Counted from the stretch's first letter, positions 16,095 through 25,903 are shown. The stretch is 64,000 nucleotides of DNA from OCS116 sp051531935 (GCA_051531935.1 JAOPTR010000002.1:248001-312000), one strand, 5' to 3'. Numbers and translations: made by a program. The notes: a model not told the origin generated them from the sequence alone.

Positions 16095-17327
16095 TCAATA
16101 TTCTTCATCAATGGCTTGGCTGTTATATTTTTGATAAAAAATGACGCCCCAGATCACTCCTAACAAAATATATAGCATGCGCCAATGGTCGATATCAATT
16201 ATCCAACTCTCGAGGGTGAGAGATACGTATGTCGCGAAAAAAACCACAAATGGTATGCGCAATTCAAATTGTCTGAAGCAGTATTTAAAGCCAGTTGATA
16301 GAGTGATGAACACCACCAAGATATGGGAGAAACCGCCAATCCATCCGCCAATAAGGAAAGTTGTAAGGAAAGTGTTATGGACGTCTTCGCCATGTGTCCA
16401 ACCAAATTCTTTGGCGCCAATTCCCCATGGTTGTTCTATAAGGATTTTTAAAGCATCTGTATGATGGGTAAAACGCCCGCCTTCTTCAACATCGTATGAT
16501 TGAGAAAGTGAAGCACGTTCGGACAATAAATCGGCAATTGCCGGAATTGTAAGTGCCACTAGAAGGGCTAAGAACATGACTATAACTGAAACGAGAATGT
16601 AAAGCGATAGGCGCACCCTGAAACGATTTGTATCGGCTGTATAATACATTGAAGCTAGCATGATGAACGTTGAGAAGACAAATACGCCCCACGCACCGCG
16701 TGAAAAGCTTAATAGTAAGCCGAGTAATAATATGCCAAATTTCATAATTGATATTATTTTTACACGCCCGACACCTTCGACAATACGCCCTAGTAAATAG
16801 AGCATTGGTGGCACAATGAAAGGGCCGTATACGTTAGGGTCTTTAAAACCGCCTTTAGCGCGGCCATAACGAGTGAAAAGTTCATATGTGGGACCAATAT
16901 GGAAATAACCCATTATGGCTAATATAGTGGAGATAAGAGCCGCCCAGACATAAGCTTTTATGATGATATCAATGATTTTATGTGGCTCATTGTAGATCAT
17001 AATAATGAGACCGACGGTAAACAGAATCATATAGGTGGTTACGATTATATGCATATATGAATCGCCAAACCGTTCTGAAATGAGAACGCCAATAAAGCTA
17101 CCGCATAGATGGATAAAGCCTATAGCGAGTACCCATTTGATTTGTGTCGGAATAACAATGCCAGTAAATAGAGCAACAAAGATTGTACTTAAGATAAGCA
17201 GGTCGAATGGTGCAGGTTCAAATAACACAAAACCACTTGAAAGAATGGCGACATAAAGCATAAAATAAGCGAGCTTATTAAGAATGCCTTCTTGTTGTTC
17301 AACAGGTTGGGTTGAATAATACGCCAT
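16095..17327 (-). CDS. O-antigen ligase/polymerase-like membrane protein
   Basis: A 410-residue protein with about eleven hydrophobic segments. The Wzy_C-type region FTRYGRAKGGFKDPNVYGPF and LLLSFSRGAWGVF is followed by a large periplasmic loop ending in EQPWGIGAKEFGW...EDVHNTFLTTFL. This pattern is common in O-antigen ligases and exopolysaccharide polymerases. No separate Wzy is present in this locus, so this protein may polymerise the repeat unit made by the neighbouring transferases (inference). It is the last gene of the minus-strand half of the cluster. Confidence 0.82.
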   Translation of the reverse strand: MAYYSTQPVEQQEGILNKLAYFMLYVAILSSGFVLFEPAPFDLLILSTIFVALFTGIVIPTQIKWVLAIGFIHLCGSFIGVLISERFGDSYMHIIVTTYMILFTVGLIIMIYNEPHKIIDIIIKAYVWAALISTILAIMGYFHIGPTYELFTRYGRAKGGFKDPNVYGPFIVPPMLYLLGRIVEGVGRVKIISIMKFGILLLGLLLSFSRGAWGVFVFSTFIMLASMYYTADTNRFRVRLSLYILVSVIVMFLALLVALTIPAIADLLSERASLSQSYDVEEGGRFTHHTDALKILIEQPWGIGAKEFGWTHGEDVHNTFLTTFLIGGWIGGFSHILVVFITLSTGFKYCFRQFELRIPFVVFFATYVSLTLESWIIDIDHWRMLYILLGVIWGVIFYQKYNSQAIDEEY

Positions 17328-17338
17328 TTATTTTGAAC

Positions 17339-18784
17339 CTAGTATGCGTTTTTAGTGTTGAGCAGTGAAAATGGTGTCATTGCCAGAATATAAAGATCGA
17401 AAAATACAGACCATTCTTCGATATAATATAAATCATGCTCAACACGTTGTTGAATTTTTTCTTCTGTGTCAGTTTCACCGCGCCAACCGTTAATTTGAGC
17501 CCAACCTGTAATGCCTGGCTTAACTTTGTGGCGAGCAAAATAACTATCGACAACTTCGCCATATAGACGATTGTCTGCTTTGGCGAGCACTGCATGTGGA
17601 CGAGGGCCGACCAATGATAATTGCCCTGTGATGACATTTAGTAGTTGCGGCAACTCGTCAAGGCTCGTTTTGCGGATGAATTTACCCACCTTAGTCACTC
17701 TTGGGTCGCCTTTAGTTACCAATTTACTGGCTGTTTTATCTTCTAGATCATTACGCATAGAACGGAATTTATACACCATAATCATTTCATTATTAAAGCC
17801 ATAACGTTTTTGCTTAAATATGACGGGGCCTGGGCTATCTAATTTCACCGCCAATGCAACCATGGCCATGAATGGCGACAATAGAATGAGTGCAAAGGTG
17901 GCAATAACACGGTCTTCGATTGATTTGGCAATCGAATCCCATTCTGATAGTGGGCGATCGAATAGATCTAACACAGGTACTTTGCCGATGTAGGAATATG
18001 AACGTGGGCGAAAGCGAAGCTTGCTATGCAATGCAGAAATACGAATATCGACGGGCAATACCCATAATTTTTTTAACAATTGTAGCAATCTTGTTTCGGC
18101 AGAGACTGGCAGTGATATGATGAGTAAATCAACATCGGCTTCTCTTGCAAATTTTACTAAATCACTGATTTCGCCCAATTTTGGAAGACCTGCAACAACA
18201 TCGGGTGAACGTTCATCATAACGGTCATCAAAAATACCGAGGATTTTAATTTCTCCTTCTGAGCTGGAATTAACCGCTTCAATGAGCTCTTCGGCAGGTT
18301 TGCCGCCACCAACCACAATGGCTCTGCGTTCTAAACGACCTTGTTTCAGCCATTTTGTAATGAGCTTTTTGTAAAGTAAGCGTGTAAGCATTAAAGCTAA
18401 AAACCCGGCAAAAAACCAAGCGATAAACCAAACTCTGGAAAATGCAATGCCTGATTTATTGAGGAATATATAAGTAGCTAGCAGACCAAAAATAACAATC
18501 CATGCTGTTATGACGCGAAGCCCGTGTTTGAGCGTGTCACGTATATTATGTATTGAATAAATGTTAAAAAAGCCAAATGCCAAAACGGCAGCTAATGACA
18601 TTACGATTTCGATTTTAAAATAGACGCTATTATTGCTAGCAGTGATGGATATTTGGTTAGATATATAGATTATGTTTGTGAGATAACCCGTTATAAATAT
18701 AACGAAAACATCAGTTAAACGAATGAGGCCTAGAAAATTAGGCCGAGAGATTTTTTTTAATTGATTGGAGACGGTTTCCGACAT
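17339..18784 (-). CDS. Undecaprenyl-phosphate sugar phosphotransferase (WcaJ/ExoY type)
   Basis: A 481-residue initiating enzyme that transfers a sugar-1-phosphate, often glucose or galactose, to undecaprenyl phosphate. N-terminal membrane segments are followed by a CoA-binding-like Rossmann region (RRAIVVGGGKPAEEL) and the C-terminal sugar-transferase domain. That domain shows FKQKRYG, VYKFRSM, KFIRKTSLDELPQLLNV, LVGPRPHA and KPGITGWAQINGWRGET. All catalytic motifs are present. I use the ATG at 18784; a TTG 24 bases upstream is possible. It lies between the glycosyltransferase and the ligase/polymerase gene and starts the polysaccharide unit on the inner membrane. Confidence 0.92.
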   Translation of the reverse strand: MSETVSNQLKKISRPNFLGLIRLTDVFVIFITGYLTNIIYISNQISITASNNSVYFKIEIVMSLAAVLAFGFFNIYSIHNIRDTLKHGLRVITAWIVIFGLLATYIFLNKSGIAFSRVWFIAWFFAGFLALMLTRLLYKKLITKWLKQGRLERRAIVVGGGKPAEELIEAVNSSSEGEIKILGIFDDRYDERSPDVVAGLPKLGEISDLVKFAREADVDLLIISLPVSAETRLLQLLKKLWVLPVDIRISALHSKLRFRPRSYSYIGKVPVLDLFDRPLSEWDSIAKSIEDRVIATFALILLSPFMAMVALAVKLDSPGPVIFKQKRYGFNNEMIMVYKFRSMRNDLEDKTASKLVTKGDPRVTKVGKFIRKTSLDELPQLLNVITGQLSLVGPRPHAVLAKADNRLYGEVVDSYFARHKVKPGITGWAQINGWRGETDTEEKIQQRVEHDLYYIEEWSVFFDLYILAMTPFSLLNTKNAY

Positions 18785-18872
18785 AACTAAATACCCTAAT
18801 AGAATCACTTTGTAATAATTGGGTTAATTTTATCGTTAATTGGTTTAGATAGTTTTAAGTCTCTATTGTTAT

Positions 18873-19994
18873 TTAGTCGCTATTCACATCTGATTGATAG
18901 AATTCAATGATATCAGTCGCCATTTTTTGCACATTAAAGTTTTTCTGTACATATTGTTGTAGCTCTGTTGTTTTGGTAACATGTACGCAATCATCTTTTA
19001 GCGCTGCCTGCATATATTCAAATAATTGTTCTTGGTTTTCACTCTCGAAAAGCAGTTCGGTATTGTCGCCATAAATTTCGGGAATGCCGCCAACATCAGA
19101 CGCAATGAGCGGCATTTTTGCAGCGATTGTTTCTAATATCATGTATGGCAAGCCTTCTGCACGAGAGGGCATAACTTGCACTTTAGCTAGTTCAAACGCC
19201 TCTGCGGCTGGGGTGGGTGGTAAAAATGTAACCAGATCATAAATACCCGCTTTGGCCACAAGCTCTTTGAAGTGATCTGCATCGGGGCCATATCCGATGA
19301 TAATTAGCTTAAGTGACTTGTTTTTGGCTGCCAATTTGGCAAAGGCACTAATCAACAGGTCTATACCTTTCAGCAAACGAAGTTCGCCGATGTAAAGGAA
19401 GTCGGCCGCATTCTTGTTGGGGGTAATTTGGTAAAATTCATCGGCTTTTAGGCCATTATATATAGTTTTATAGGGTTTATCGAGCTTGGCTATTTTGGTT
19501 TCAAAGATACGTCTTGAATTGTCGCTTTCGAAGATAAAGCCATCGGTAAATTGTTGTAGGTATTTTTCGAGTTTTAAGAATACAAACCCAACAGGAGATG
19601 AGGGGCTATAATGTAGTGTGCCGCCATGCAGGGTGTAAAATGCTTTGACTTTAGAATTTTGGCCTAGCTGTTTTTTGATAAGACGGGCATATGCGCCACC
19701 TTTGGCACCATGCCCATGTATTATGTCAATCCCATCAGATTGAACCATGCTTTTTACAGAAGCAATGTTTTTGTAATCTGACAAGCTTGGCAGGCGGCTT
19801 ATATTTAATTGTTGAATGCCAAGTGATAGTTTTGATTCTATTTCGGCAAATATTTTTTGTGCGTATTCCGTATCGGGCGGAGTGGCTGTTATAAAGCCAA
19901 CTTCATGGCCTTGTTCAATTTGTTGTTCGGCCAAATCTCTGACGTGACGAAAAAGGCCACCAATTGGTGCACGTAATATATGTAGTATTTTCAT
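18873..19994 (-). CDS. Glycosyltransferase family 4 protein
   Basis: A 373-residue GT-B enzyme. The N-terminal acceptor domain begins ILRAPIGGLFRHVRDLAEQQ. The donor domain has FLYIGELRLLKGIDLLI, a late E-rich motif PSRAEGLPYMILE (the GT4 EX7E region), then PLIASDVGGIPEI. It should add a sugar to the lipid-linked unit started by the downstream transferase. It begins 14 bases after the Wza-like gene stop, indicating one transcript. The sugar and linkage cannot be read from the sequence. Confidence 0.9.
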   Translation of the reverse strand: MKILHILRAPIGGLFRHVRDLAEQQIEQGHEVGFITATPPDTEYAQKIFAEIESKLSLGIQQLNISRLPSLSDYKNIASVKSMVQSDGIDIIHGHGAKGGAYARLIKKQLGQNSKVKAFYTLHGGTLHYSPSSPVGFVFLKLEKYLQQFTDGFIFESDNSRRIFETKIAKLDKPYKTIYNGLKADEFYQITPNKNAADFLYIGELRLLKGIDLLISAFAKLAAKNKSLKLIIIGYGPDADHFKELVAKAGIYDLVTFLPPTPAAEAFELAKVQVMPSRAEGLPYMILETIAAKMPLIASDVGGIPEIYGDNTELLFESENQEQLFEYMQAALKDDCVHVTKTTELQQYVQKNFNVQKMATDIIEFYQSDVNSD

Positions 19995-20008
19995 TATATT
20001 CTCATATT

Positions 20009-20569
20009 CTAATTGGTGCTAATGTCACCGAAAACTTGAACTATATCGCCAGCAGCAAGTGGGGTTTGCAACGCTACTGTTGCTTCACTAACGCGGCCGT
20101 TTTCACGTCTTGTTATTCTTACCTTGATCTTATTGGCTGACTTTAAGAAACCGCCAGCGCTTGCAATTGCAGCACCTGCGGTGACGCCTGGGCTATAAAC
20201 AAATTGCCCTGGTGACCGAATGGCACCTGTGATGTATATGGGCGTGTAGACAATCATTTCGACAGACACGCTTGGGTTGCGTAAGAATTTTTGGCCTAAT
20301 AGAAATGCAATATATTCGGACATTTGGGAAGGTGTTTTGCCATAAGCGGCTACGATGCCGATTAGAGGCATAGATATTTGACCTCTATCATCCACTCTAT
20401 AATCGCCAGATAGTTCTAGTTGACCGAAGACGGTTACCTTAATTTGCTCACCAGCCAGAATGGTATGTGGTTTGGTTAACAATACAGGGTCGGCATATTG
20501 GCGGGTGTCGGTTGGGACGGTTGTGCAAGAAGCTAAGAAAAGCCCTAGTAACATAACTATTTTGAACAT
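20009..20569 (-). CDS. Wza-like polysaccharide export lipoprotein
   Basis: A 186-residue outer-membrane export protein. The preferred ATG at 20569 gives a short signal peptide with lipobox (FKIVMLLGLFLASC, Cys 15). Upstream in-frame starts would add about 17 unneeded residues. The mature part contains the Poly_export domain (LLTKPHTILAGEQIKVTVFGQ, DYRVDDRGQISMPLIG) and a SLBB-like end (PIYITGAIRSPGQFVYSPGVT). It is shorter than E. coli Wza (about 380 residues), with one SLBB region, typical of alphaproteobacterial exporters. It is divergent from the Wzz/Wzc-like gene, its expected partner. Confidence 0.9.
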   Translation of the reverse strand: MFKIVMLLGLFLASCTTVPTDTRQYADPVLLTKPHTILAGEQIKVTVFGQLELSGDYRVDDRGQISMPLIGIVAAYGKTPSQMSEYIAFLLGQKFLRNPSVSVEMIVYTPIYITGAIRSPGQFVYSPGVTAGAAIASAGGFLKSANKIKVRITRRENGRVSEATVALQTPLAAGDIVQVFGDISTN

Positions 20570-20676
20570 ATAACGTGACAAAATTTCTACCTTTTTGATG
20601 AGAGCATATACTAGAATCATTTAGAGTATGAATTATTTCTAAAAGAGTTTGGTTAAAAAAGTTTAATCATTTTAAT

Positions 20677-20709
20677 TTTGTTAACTTAATTCCAACTTTG
20701 TTAGCTTAA
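20677..20709. repeat. Short direct repeats in the divergent exopolysaccharide promoter region
   Basis: TTTGTTAACTTAA at 20677-20689 recurs as TTTGTTAGCTTAA at 20697-20709, 20 bases apart, about two helical turns. They lie between the divergent Wza-like and Wzz-like genes and could be a regulator binding site. The AT-rich background makes chance similarity possible. Confidence 0.35.
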
Positions 20710-20754
20710 AAATTTAATGATAGAGAATCAATATTACCAAAATAGATTATTAAA

Positions 20755-22956
20755 ATGAAGCAGACTTTAGACAAAAAAAATCAGCCCGCAGATTTTACAC
20801 CAAAAGAGTTTTTCGGTGGAATTCTAAGGCATTGGCTACTTATTATCGTATTAATTGCATTAGCACTTGGCGCTACTGTTTTGTATTATATGAGCTATGT
20901 CCCCAAATACACATCAACAGCTAGAATATTGCTTGAAAATCAAAATTCCCAGTTGACCAAATTATCAGCTGTTAATACTGGTGGAACACCCGCAGCGACG
21001 ATTGATGCGATTCGGGTTGTGAGCAATGAAGTTCAATTTTTGAAATCACTGAAGCTTGCTAAGGGCGTCGATAAAATTATTGGATTCGCCAAAATTCCTG
21101 AATTCAAAACCGCGACCAATGGTAAAAAACTCGATGTGTATGATCATTTTGCCAAAAATTTAAAAATTGGCAAACTGCCTGATTCTAACGTTATTGAAAT
21201 TTCCTACACTGCTGAACAACCTAGGTTGGCGGCGCAAATGGTGACTGTAATTACTGACGTATATAAAGCGCAGAAATCCAACCAAGGAGCAACTGCGAAT
21301 AAAGATGCTTCAACTTGGTTATCGGTTAAAGTGCGTGAACTGCAGGAGAAACAACGTGCTGCTGATGCTCGCATTGTAGATTATCGTATTCAGCATGGTA
21401 TATTTGATGGGCAGAATAACCAGAAATTATTATCACAGCAGCTAACAGCTTTAAACGGAAGCATTGTAACTGTTTCCTCTCAACGAGCAGAAATTGTTGC
21501 TCGTGCGGATTTAATTAACCGTCTATTAGACAGAAATGGAAATTTGGATTCTGCTCGTGATGTTTTGAGTTCGACAGTGATACAACAATATAGAACTCAA
21601 GTTTTAACGCTGCAACGTAGCATTGCGGAACAATCAGAAGCTTTGTTACCAACACATCCTAAAATGCTAAGCTTGAATGCTGAACTTCGGAATGTTAATG
21701 ATCAAATTCGGGCTGAAGCGCGTAATATTATGCTTTCCTTACGTAATGAGGTCGAGATTTCTCGCCAACGTGAGAGCAGCTTGAAATCGGAGCTAAACGG
21801 TCTTAAGAACGCAGAAGCAGGCTCACTAGTTCAAAGTGTGGAACTGAACGCATTAAAGAGTGAAGCTTCCTCAAACCGTACATTGCTTGGTTCATATTTG
21901 GCTAAATATAGAGAAGCTGACGTTAGAAATAAGTCTGATCTTGATAACTCAGAGGTGCATGTGATTTCGGCAGCGGTATTGCCATTAAAACCTTCGGGCA
22001 TTGCGCGTAATTCTGTATTTGCTGTGATGGGTGTTGTTGGTTTACTTATTGGTCTTGTTATTGCGACTGTACGTACATTGAATAGATATTCTAGAGTTCA
22101 ACCTATTAATGGCAGGAACTCGCAAAAGAGATCTACGCGAAATGCTAAGCAAGTAAATGCAAAACATGGCTTTATGAAAGAGCCCGCTCGTAAAGCAAAG
22201 AATGCTAATATTACGAGACGCTTTGCTGAGGGTAAGATTGCTTTTCAAGATCTATCATTTATGGCAGCCATTCCGTTGACGACATCTTCTAACCGTCAAA
22301 ACAATATATTGAAAAATGATATATTGGCTAATCTGGACAGCGAATATGCCAATAGCTTTATTGATCTGGTTGATAATCTAATGGTTCAATCGGATAATGG
22401 TTTTCAAAAGCATTTCATGATTTCTGGTGTTGAGGATGATAATGAATCCTATGAAGCGCTGCTTAATTTGGGTCGTATATTGGATCTAAAGGGTGCAAAG
22501 GTTTTAATTCTTGATTTGGATATTGATAGCCACATCTTCTCCCCAACAGTTATTGAAAGCACTAATTTTGGCTTTAGCGATGTAATTGGTGAGCAGTGTT
22601 ATTTTGAAGATTGTATCATTAAGGATAATAAATCTGGCGCAGAGATTTTGCTTGCGGGCAATAATATCGGCCTGATAGATGAAATTATCACCTCCACTGA
22701 GATGGAAGAATTCCTTGATGATCTTGATCAAATTTACGACGTGATATTAATTCATTCTAGCGATGTGAACCAACAGCACATAACCTCATTTATTGATGGT
22801 CAAGTGGATTTGACGTTATTGGTGGCTGACTGGGAAGACAGAGCTACAGAACGGTTGGAAACAGCTTTGTTGACGCTCAAAGACTTCCAGAGCTCAGAAT
22901 TTGGTCTGTTGCTTATGAGTGCAGATATGAATGAATTTAATTCTGAAGTGGGCTGA
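20755..22956 (+). CDS. Wzz/Wzc-like chain-length protein with degenerate tyrosine-kinase domain
   Basis: A 733-residue inner-membrane protein. TM1 is at about 28-49 (LLIIVLIALALGATVLYYM), then a Wzz periplasmic domain with long coiled coil (about 190-390), and TM2 at about 420-440 (VFAVMGVVGLLIGLVIATV). The cytoplasmic end resembles a BY-kinase, but Walker A is absent: the position near residue 557 reads SGVEDDNES instead of a GxGKS/T loop. Walker A-prime survives as VLILDLDID near 585. Walker B reads VILIHSSD near 662. There is no C-terminal tyrosine cluster. It probably controls chain length or export without kinase activity. Confidence 0.85.
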   Translation: MKQTLDKKNQPADFTPKEFFGGILRHWLLIIVLIALALGATVLYYMSYVPKYTSTARILLENQNSQLTKLSAVNTGGTPAATIDAIRVVSNEVQFLKSLKLAKGVDKIIGFAKIPEFKTATNGKKLDVYDHFAKNLKIGKLPDSNVIEISYTAEQPRLAAQMVTVITDVYKAQKSNQGATANKDASTWLSVKVRELQEKQRAADARIVDYRIQHGIFDGQNNQKLLSQQLTALNGSIVTVSSQRAEIVARADLINRLLDRNGNLDSARDVLSSTVIQQYRTQVLTLQRSIAEQSEALLPTHPKMLSLNAELRNVNDQIRAEARNIMLSLRNEVEISRQRESSLKSELNGLKNAEAGSLVQSVELNALKSEASSNRTLLGSYLAKYREADVRNKSDLDNSEVHVISAAVLPLKPSGIARNSVFAVMGVVGLLIGLVIATVRTLNRYSRVQPINGRNSQKRSTRNAKQVNAKHGFMKEPARKAKNANITRRFAEGKIAFQDLSFMAAIPLTTSSNRQNNILKNDILANLDSEYANSFIDLVDNLMVQSDNGFQKHFMISGVEDDNESYEALLNLGRILDLKGAKVLILDLDIDSHIFSPTVIESTNFGFSDVIGEQCYFEDCIIKDNKSGAEILLAGNNIGLIDEIITSTEMEEFLDDLDQIYDVILIHSSDVNQQHITSFIDGQVDLTLLVADWEDRATERLETALLTLKDFQSSEFGLLLMSADMNEFNSEVG

Positions 22957-22959
22957 CCG

Positions 22960-24030
22960 ATGCGGTTATTTGGTGCTAGCCTTTTAAGGAATATGCTCGA
23001 TTTTGTGTATTTTACCGGCCTCTCAACAATTTCCAAACCAGTAACGCAAGGTGAGGGCATAATCTTTATGCTTCATCATATATTACCTAACGCGGTGCAG
23101 GATGAAACTAAGTTTAGACCGAATGGCCTGTTGGAAATTACACCTGAATTTTTGGATGAGACAATTCAGTATTTTCGTGATCATGACTATGAAATTATAT
23201 CATTAGATGAAATGAATGAAAGATTAGAAAATGGCGATTTAGCACGCAAAAAACCTTATGTTGTTTTTACCATTGATGATGGGTATCTGGATAACTTAGA
23301 GCATGCTTTCCCCGTGTTTAAAAAACACAATTGCCCTTTCGCTATTTATGTAACGACTGATTTATGTGACCAAAAACTATTTATGTGGTGGCGTGCATTG
23401 GATGCCGTGATTCGAGATAATGACCATGTGGCATTTGACGAATGTAACATTTCTATAGACCAAGAAACAAAAAGCGTGGAACAAAAACACCTAGCTTACA
23501 ACCATGTTTATTGGCAATTAAGAGATATGGAAGAAAACGAAAAACGTGAATCCGTTGCGGCTTTGGCGCTAAAATATGATCATGACTCACTTGATGAAAC
23601 TAGAAAAGTTGCTATGAGTTGGGAACAATTAAAACGTCTTGAGCAAGATGAATTAGTGACGATTGGCACACATACAATTAGCCACAGTGCGATTGCAAAG
23701 TTGACTGACGAACAAGCTGTGATGGAAATTGAACAATCTCGCGAGATTATTAAAGTCCATACTGGAATAGAGTGTAAACATTTCTGTTACCCATACGGCT
23801 CGCCTGCTGAAGCCAATAAAAGAGAATTTAAGCTTGCTAAGAAAGCTGGCTATAAAACAGCGGTGACAACCCAAAAGGGAATGTTATATCCGCAACATAA
23901 AGAACATCTTCATGCATTGCCCAGAGTATCGCTAAACGGCGAATATCAGAATATTCGATATGTTAAAACCTATGTTTCTGGTCTGCCATTTATGCTTTGG
24001 AATAAGTTTAAGAAAATTCACCAATACTAA
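22960..24030 (+). CDS. Polysaccharide deacetylase family protein
   Basis: A 356-residue NodB-type protein. Motif 1 is VFTIDDGYLDN (catalytic and metal Asp pair), motif 2 is HTISHSAI (metal His residues), and FCYPYGSP fits motif 3. A metal-dependent N- or O-deacetylase acting on the exopolysaccharide or its precursor is likely. It starts 3 bases after the Wzz-like gene stop, so the two are translated from one transcript. No signal peptide is evident, so cytoplasmic or membrane-associated action is possible. Confidence 0.88.
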   Translation: MRLFGASLLRNMLDFVYFTGLSTISKPVTQGEGIIFMLHHILPNAVQDETKFRPNGLLEITPEFLDETIQYFRDHDYEIISLDEMNERLENGDLARKKPYVVFTIDDGYLDNLEHAFPVFKKHNCPFAIYVTTDLCDQKLFMWWRALDAVIRDNDHVAFDECNISIDQETKSVEQKHLAYNHVYWQLRDMEENEKRESVAALALKYDHDSLDETRKVAMSWEQLKRLEQDELVTIGTHTISHSAIAKLTDEQAVMEIEQSREIIKVHTGIECKHFCYPYGSPAEANKREFKLAKKAGYKTAVTTQKGMLYPQHKEHLHALPRVSLNGEYQNIRYVKTYVSGLPFMLWNKFKKIHQY

Positions 24031-24036
24031 TGCTAA

Positions 24037-25674
24037 TTAGGCATTGGCCAACAAGGATGCTAGTTCCTGCTGTACAGCCAACAAACCATCGGAAGAACCA
24101 CTATTTTGCGGGCCGACAAGTTTTAAAAGTTGGTTTTTATTTGTAATCCGCATGACATTATTCTCATAATCTCTTGGAATATTCGGGATTTTATAAAGTT
24201 CTTGCGGAATTTTATAATTAGGAATGTTTCTTTTGGTTAGATATTCGACCAATTCATGATGTAAGATTACCGCCCCTACTTTGGGCACAACGGCTATTAT
24301 TGGCTTAAGTCCCAATAGATTGTCTGGGAAAGCTAGAATGGCAACATCTTCTATGCCATGAAAAGCTAGTAATTCTCGTTCTATATCGACAAAATTGAGC
24401 ATCATGTTGCCAACATTTAGTTTTGCGTTTGATGTTGTTGTGTTTGAGCAGATGATATGTGTATTTAATTTACCCTGCTTTTTGATGATATTTGTAGGTA
24501 GAAAACTACAGCCAATTTGCCAGGTCAATTGATTAGAATCATTAGAATATTGATTGATTTCAATATGATCTGTAATTTCGCCACGGAGTAGGGGGAAACT
24601 ATAAGTTCCGTTGTTTACTTGTAGCATTTCACTGGTTCTGACAATGGGTAAAAATGAAAACTCACCAAAGGAGACAACATCTATGATGCCTTCATGGAAA
24701 AAACTGTTCTTAGGTTGAGAATCCGCTTTATCTATGAGAATCAGTTTGTGAACGCCTTGCTCGAATAGGGCAGTTACGAGTTTTTCTTCGCAGAATGTTG
24801 AGGGCAGATAGAGATTGGTGTTTTCTATATCTATATTCTGGAATTCAGTCGCCATTAACCCATCATAACAGACAAGTGCTGCCTCACTCAGTGCCCAGCT
24901 AACCGTGCTTATGGCACATATTGTTAAGCTGGTCGGGGCGAATGGACAAGTTAGTTTTTGTGCATCAATTGGCTTTATAACGCTGTTAAACAGGTTTGCT
25001 GCAGCAATGAGCTGATTGTGGGTGTGGTAATACGGAGTTTCAACACCATTTTGATCTTTTGAAAAACTAATAAGGCATGTGGAATTGGCATCAACACTTG
25101 GATAGTCATCAGGTTTTAGCAACGAAACATTATGTTTGGGCTTGAAATCGAACAATTCATCAAGTGCAATACAACCGTCAATTGGGTTGCCACCCAAAGA
25201 AAAAAGAAATTTAATAGAGGAAATATCGAACCCGATTTTATACATAAGTTCGGTGTAGTTGAAACCATCATGTAAAACGGGGCCAATATAGGCTTGAGGC
25301 GAAATTCTTATGAGTGCTTGTTTTATTTCGTTCTCGCGCCAAAGGCTCGGAATGGGCGCCACAGCAATACCCTGTTGCCAGCAAGCATAGTAGAGGATTT
25401 GTGTCTCTATTGAGTTTGGCAATTGTAATGCCACAACATCGCCTGAATTTAAACCTGAAAACAACAAATGTTGAGAGGTTTTATCTATTATATTTTGAAT
25501 TTGAGAATAGCTAAGCTGACAAAATTCATCTTCACATAACGAATAACCAGAAAGCCCAATAGCGTCTTTATTTTTATATGATTTTAATCTGAAACTCATA
25601 TCAAGAGATGTTGTTCCCCACACTTTCAATGCGGTGAATTGTTTAATTTCATCTTCATTTTCATATATGTTCAT
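24037..25674 (-). CDS. ANL-superfamily (acyl-CoA synthetase-like) protein with degenerate active site
   Basis: A 545-residue protein with the overall layout of AMP-forming ligases: LSYSQIQNIIDKTSQHL, GDVVALQLPNSIE, and the C-terminal run NFVDIERELLAFHGIEDVAILAFPD...PNYKIPQELYKIPNIPR. The core motifs are lost. The P-loop region at 202-219 reads ISFSKDQNGVETPYYHTH, where active enzymes have TSGTTGxPKG before HTH; the Lys is replaced by Thr. No YxTGD motif is seen. The final GKIxR motif reads NNVMR, so the adenylation lysine is missing. It is probably a pseudoenzyme or a much altered acyl-handling protein. It converges on the deacetylase gene and closes the exopolysaccharide cluster. Confidence 0.65.
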   Translation of the reverse strand: MNIYENEDEIKQFTALKVWGTTSLDMSFRLKSYKNKDAIGLSGYSLCEDEFCQLSYSQIQNIIDKTSQHLLFSGLNSGDVVALQLPNSIETQILYYACWQQGIAVAPIPSLWRENEIKQALIRISPQAYIGPVLHDGFNYTELMYKIGFDISSIKFLFSLGGNPIDGCIALDELFDFKPKHNVSLLKPDDYPSVDANSTCLISFSKDQNGVETPYYHTHNQLIAAANLFNSVIKPIDAQKLTCPFAPTSLTICAISTVSWALSEAALVCYDGLMATEFQNIDIENTNLYLPSTFCEEKLVTALFEQGVHKLILIDKADSQPKNSFFHEGIIDVVSFGEFSFLPIVRTSEMLQVNNGTYSFPLLRGEITDHIEINQYSNDSNQLTWQIGCSFLPTNIIKKQGKLNTHIICSNTTTSNAKLNVGNMMLNFVDIERELLAFHGIEDVAILAFPDNLLGLKPIIAVVPKVGAVILHHELVEYLTKRNIPNYKIPQELYKIPNIPRDYENNVMRITNKNQLLKLVGPQNSGSSDGLLAVQQELASLLANA

Positions 25675-25903
25675 AAAACGAATCTCTTTTCAGATCAGAT
25701 TTTATATGATTCTTTACCAAAAGCCTATTTTTGTGTAGAATATGAGTGTAATTTATATGTGAATTGTGTATCTGTATATTTGAAAATAATTCTAATTCTG
25801 CCTTATTGTTTACCAATTTATGGTTATATTGTAATAAGAATGAATTTACGTGGTTCGATGGTAATTGAACATTAAAAAATGTCTAACAAGGTGAGGCTTA
25901 TAA

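Noticed and set aside
20640..20754. CtrA-type TTAA-N7-TTAA sites in the exopolysaccharide promoter region
   Set aside because: Several TTAA tetramers are present, but none have the 7-base spacing; the region is simply AT-rich.
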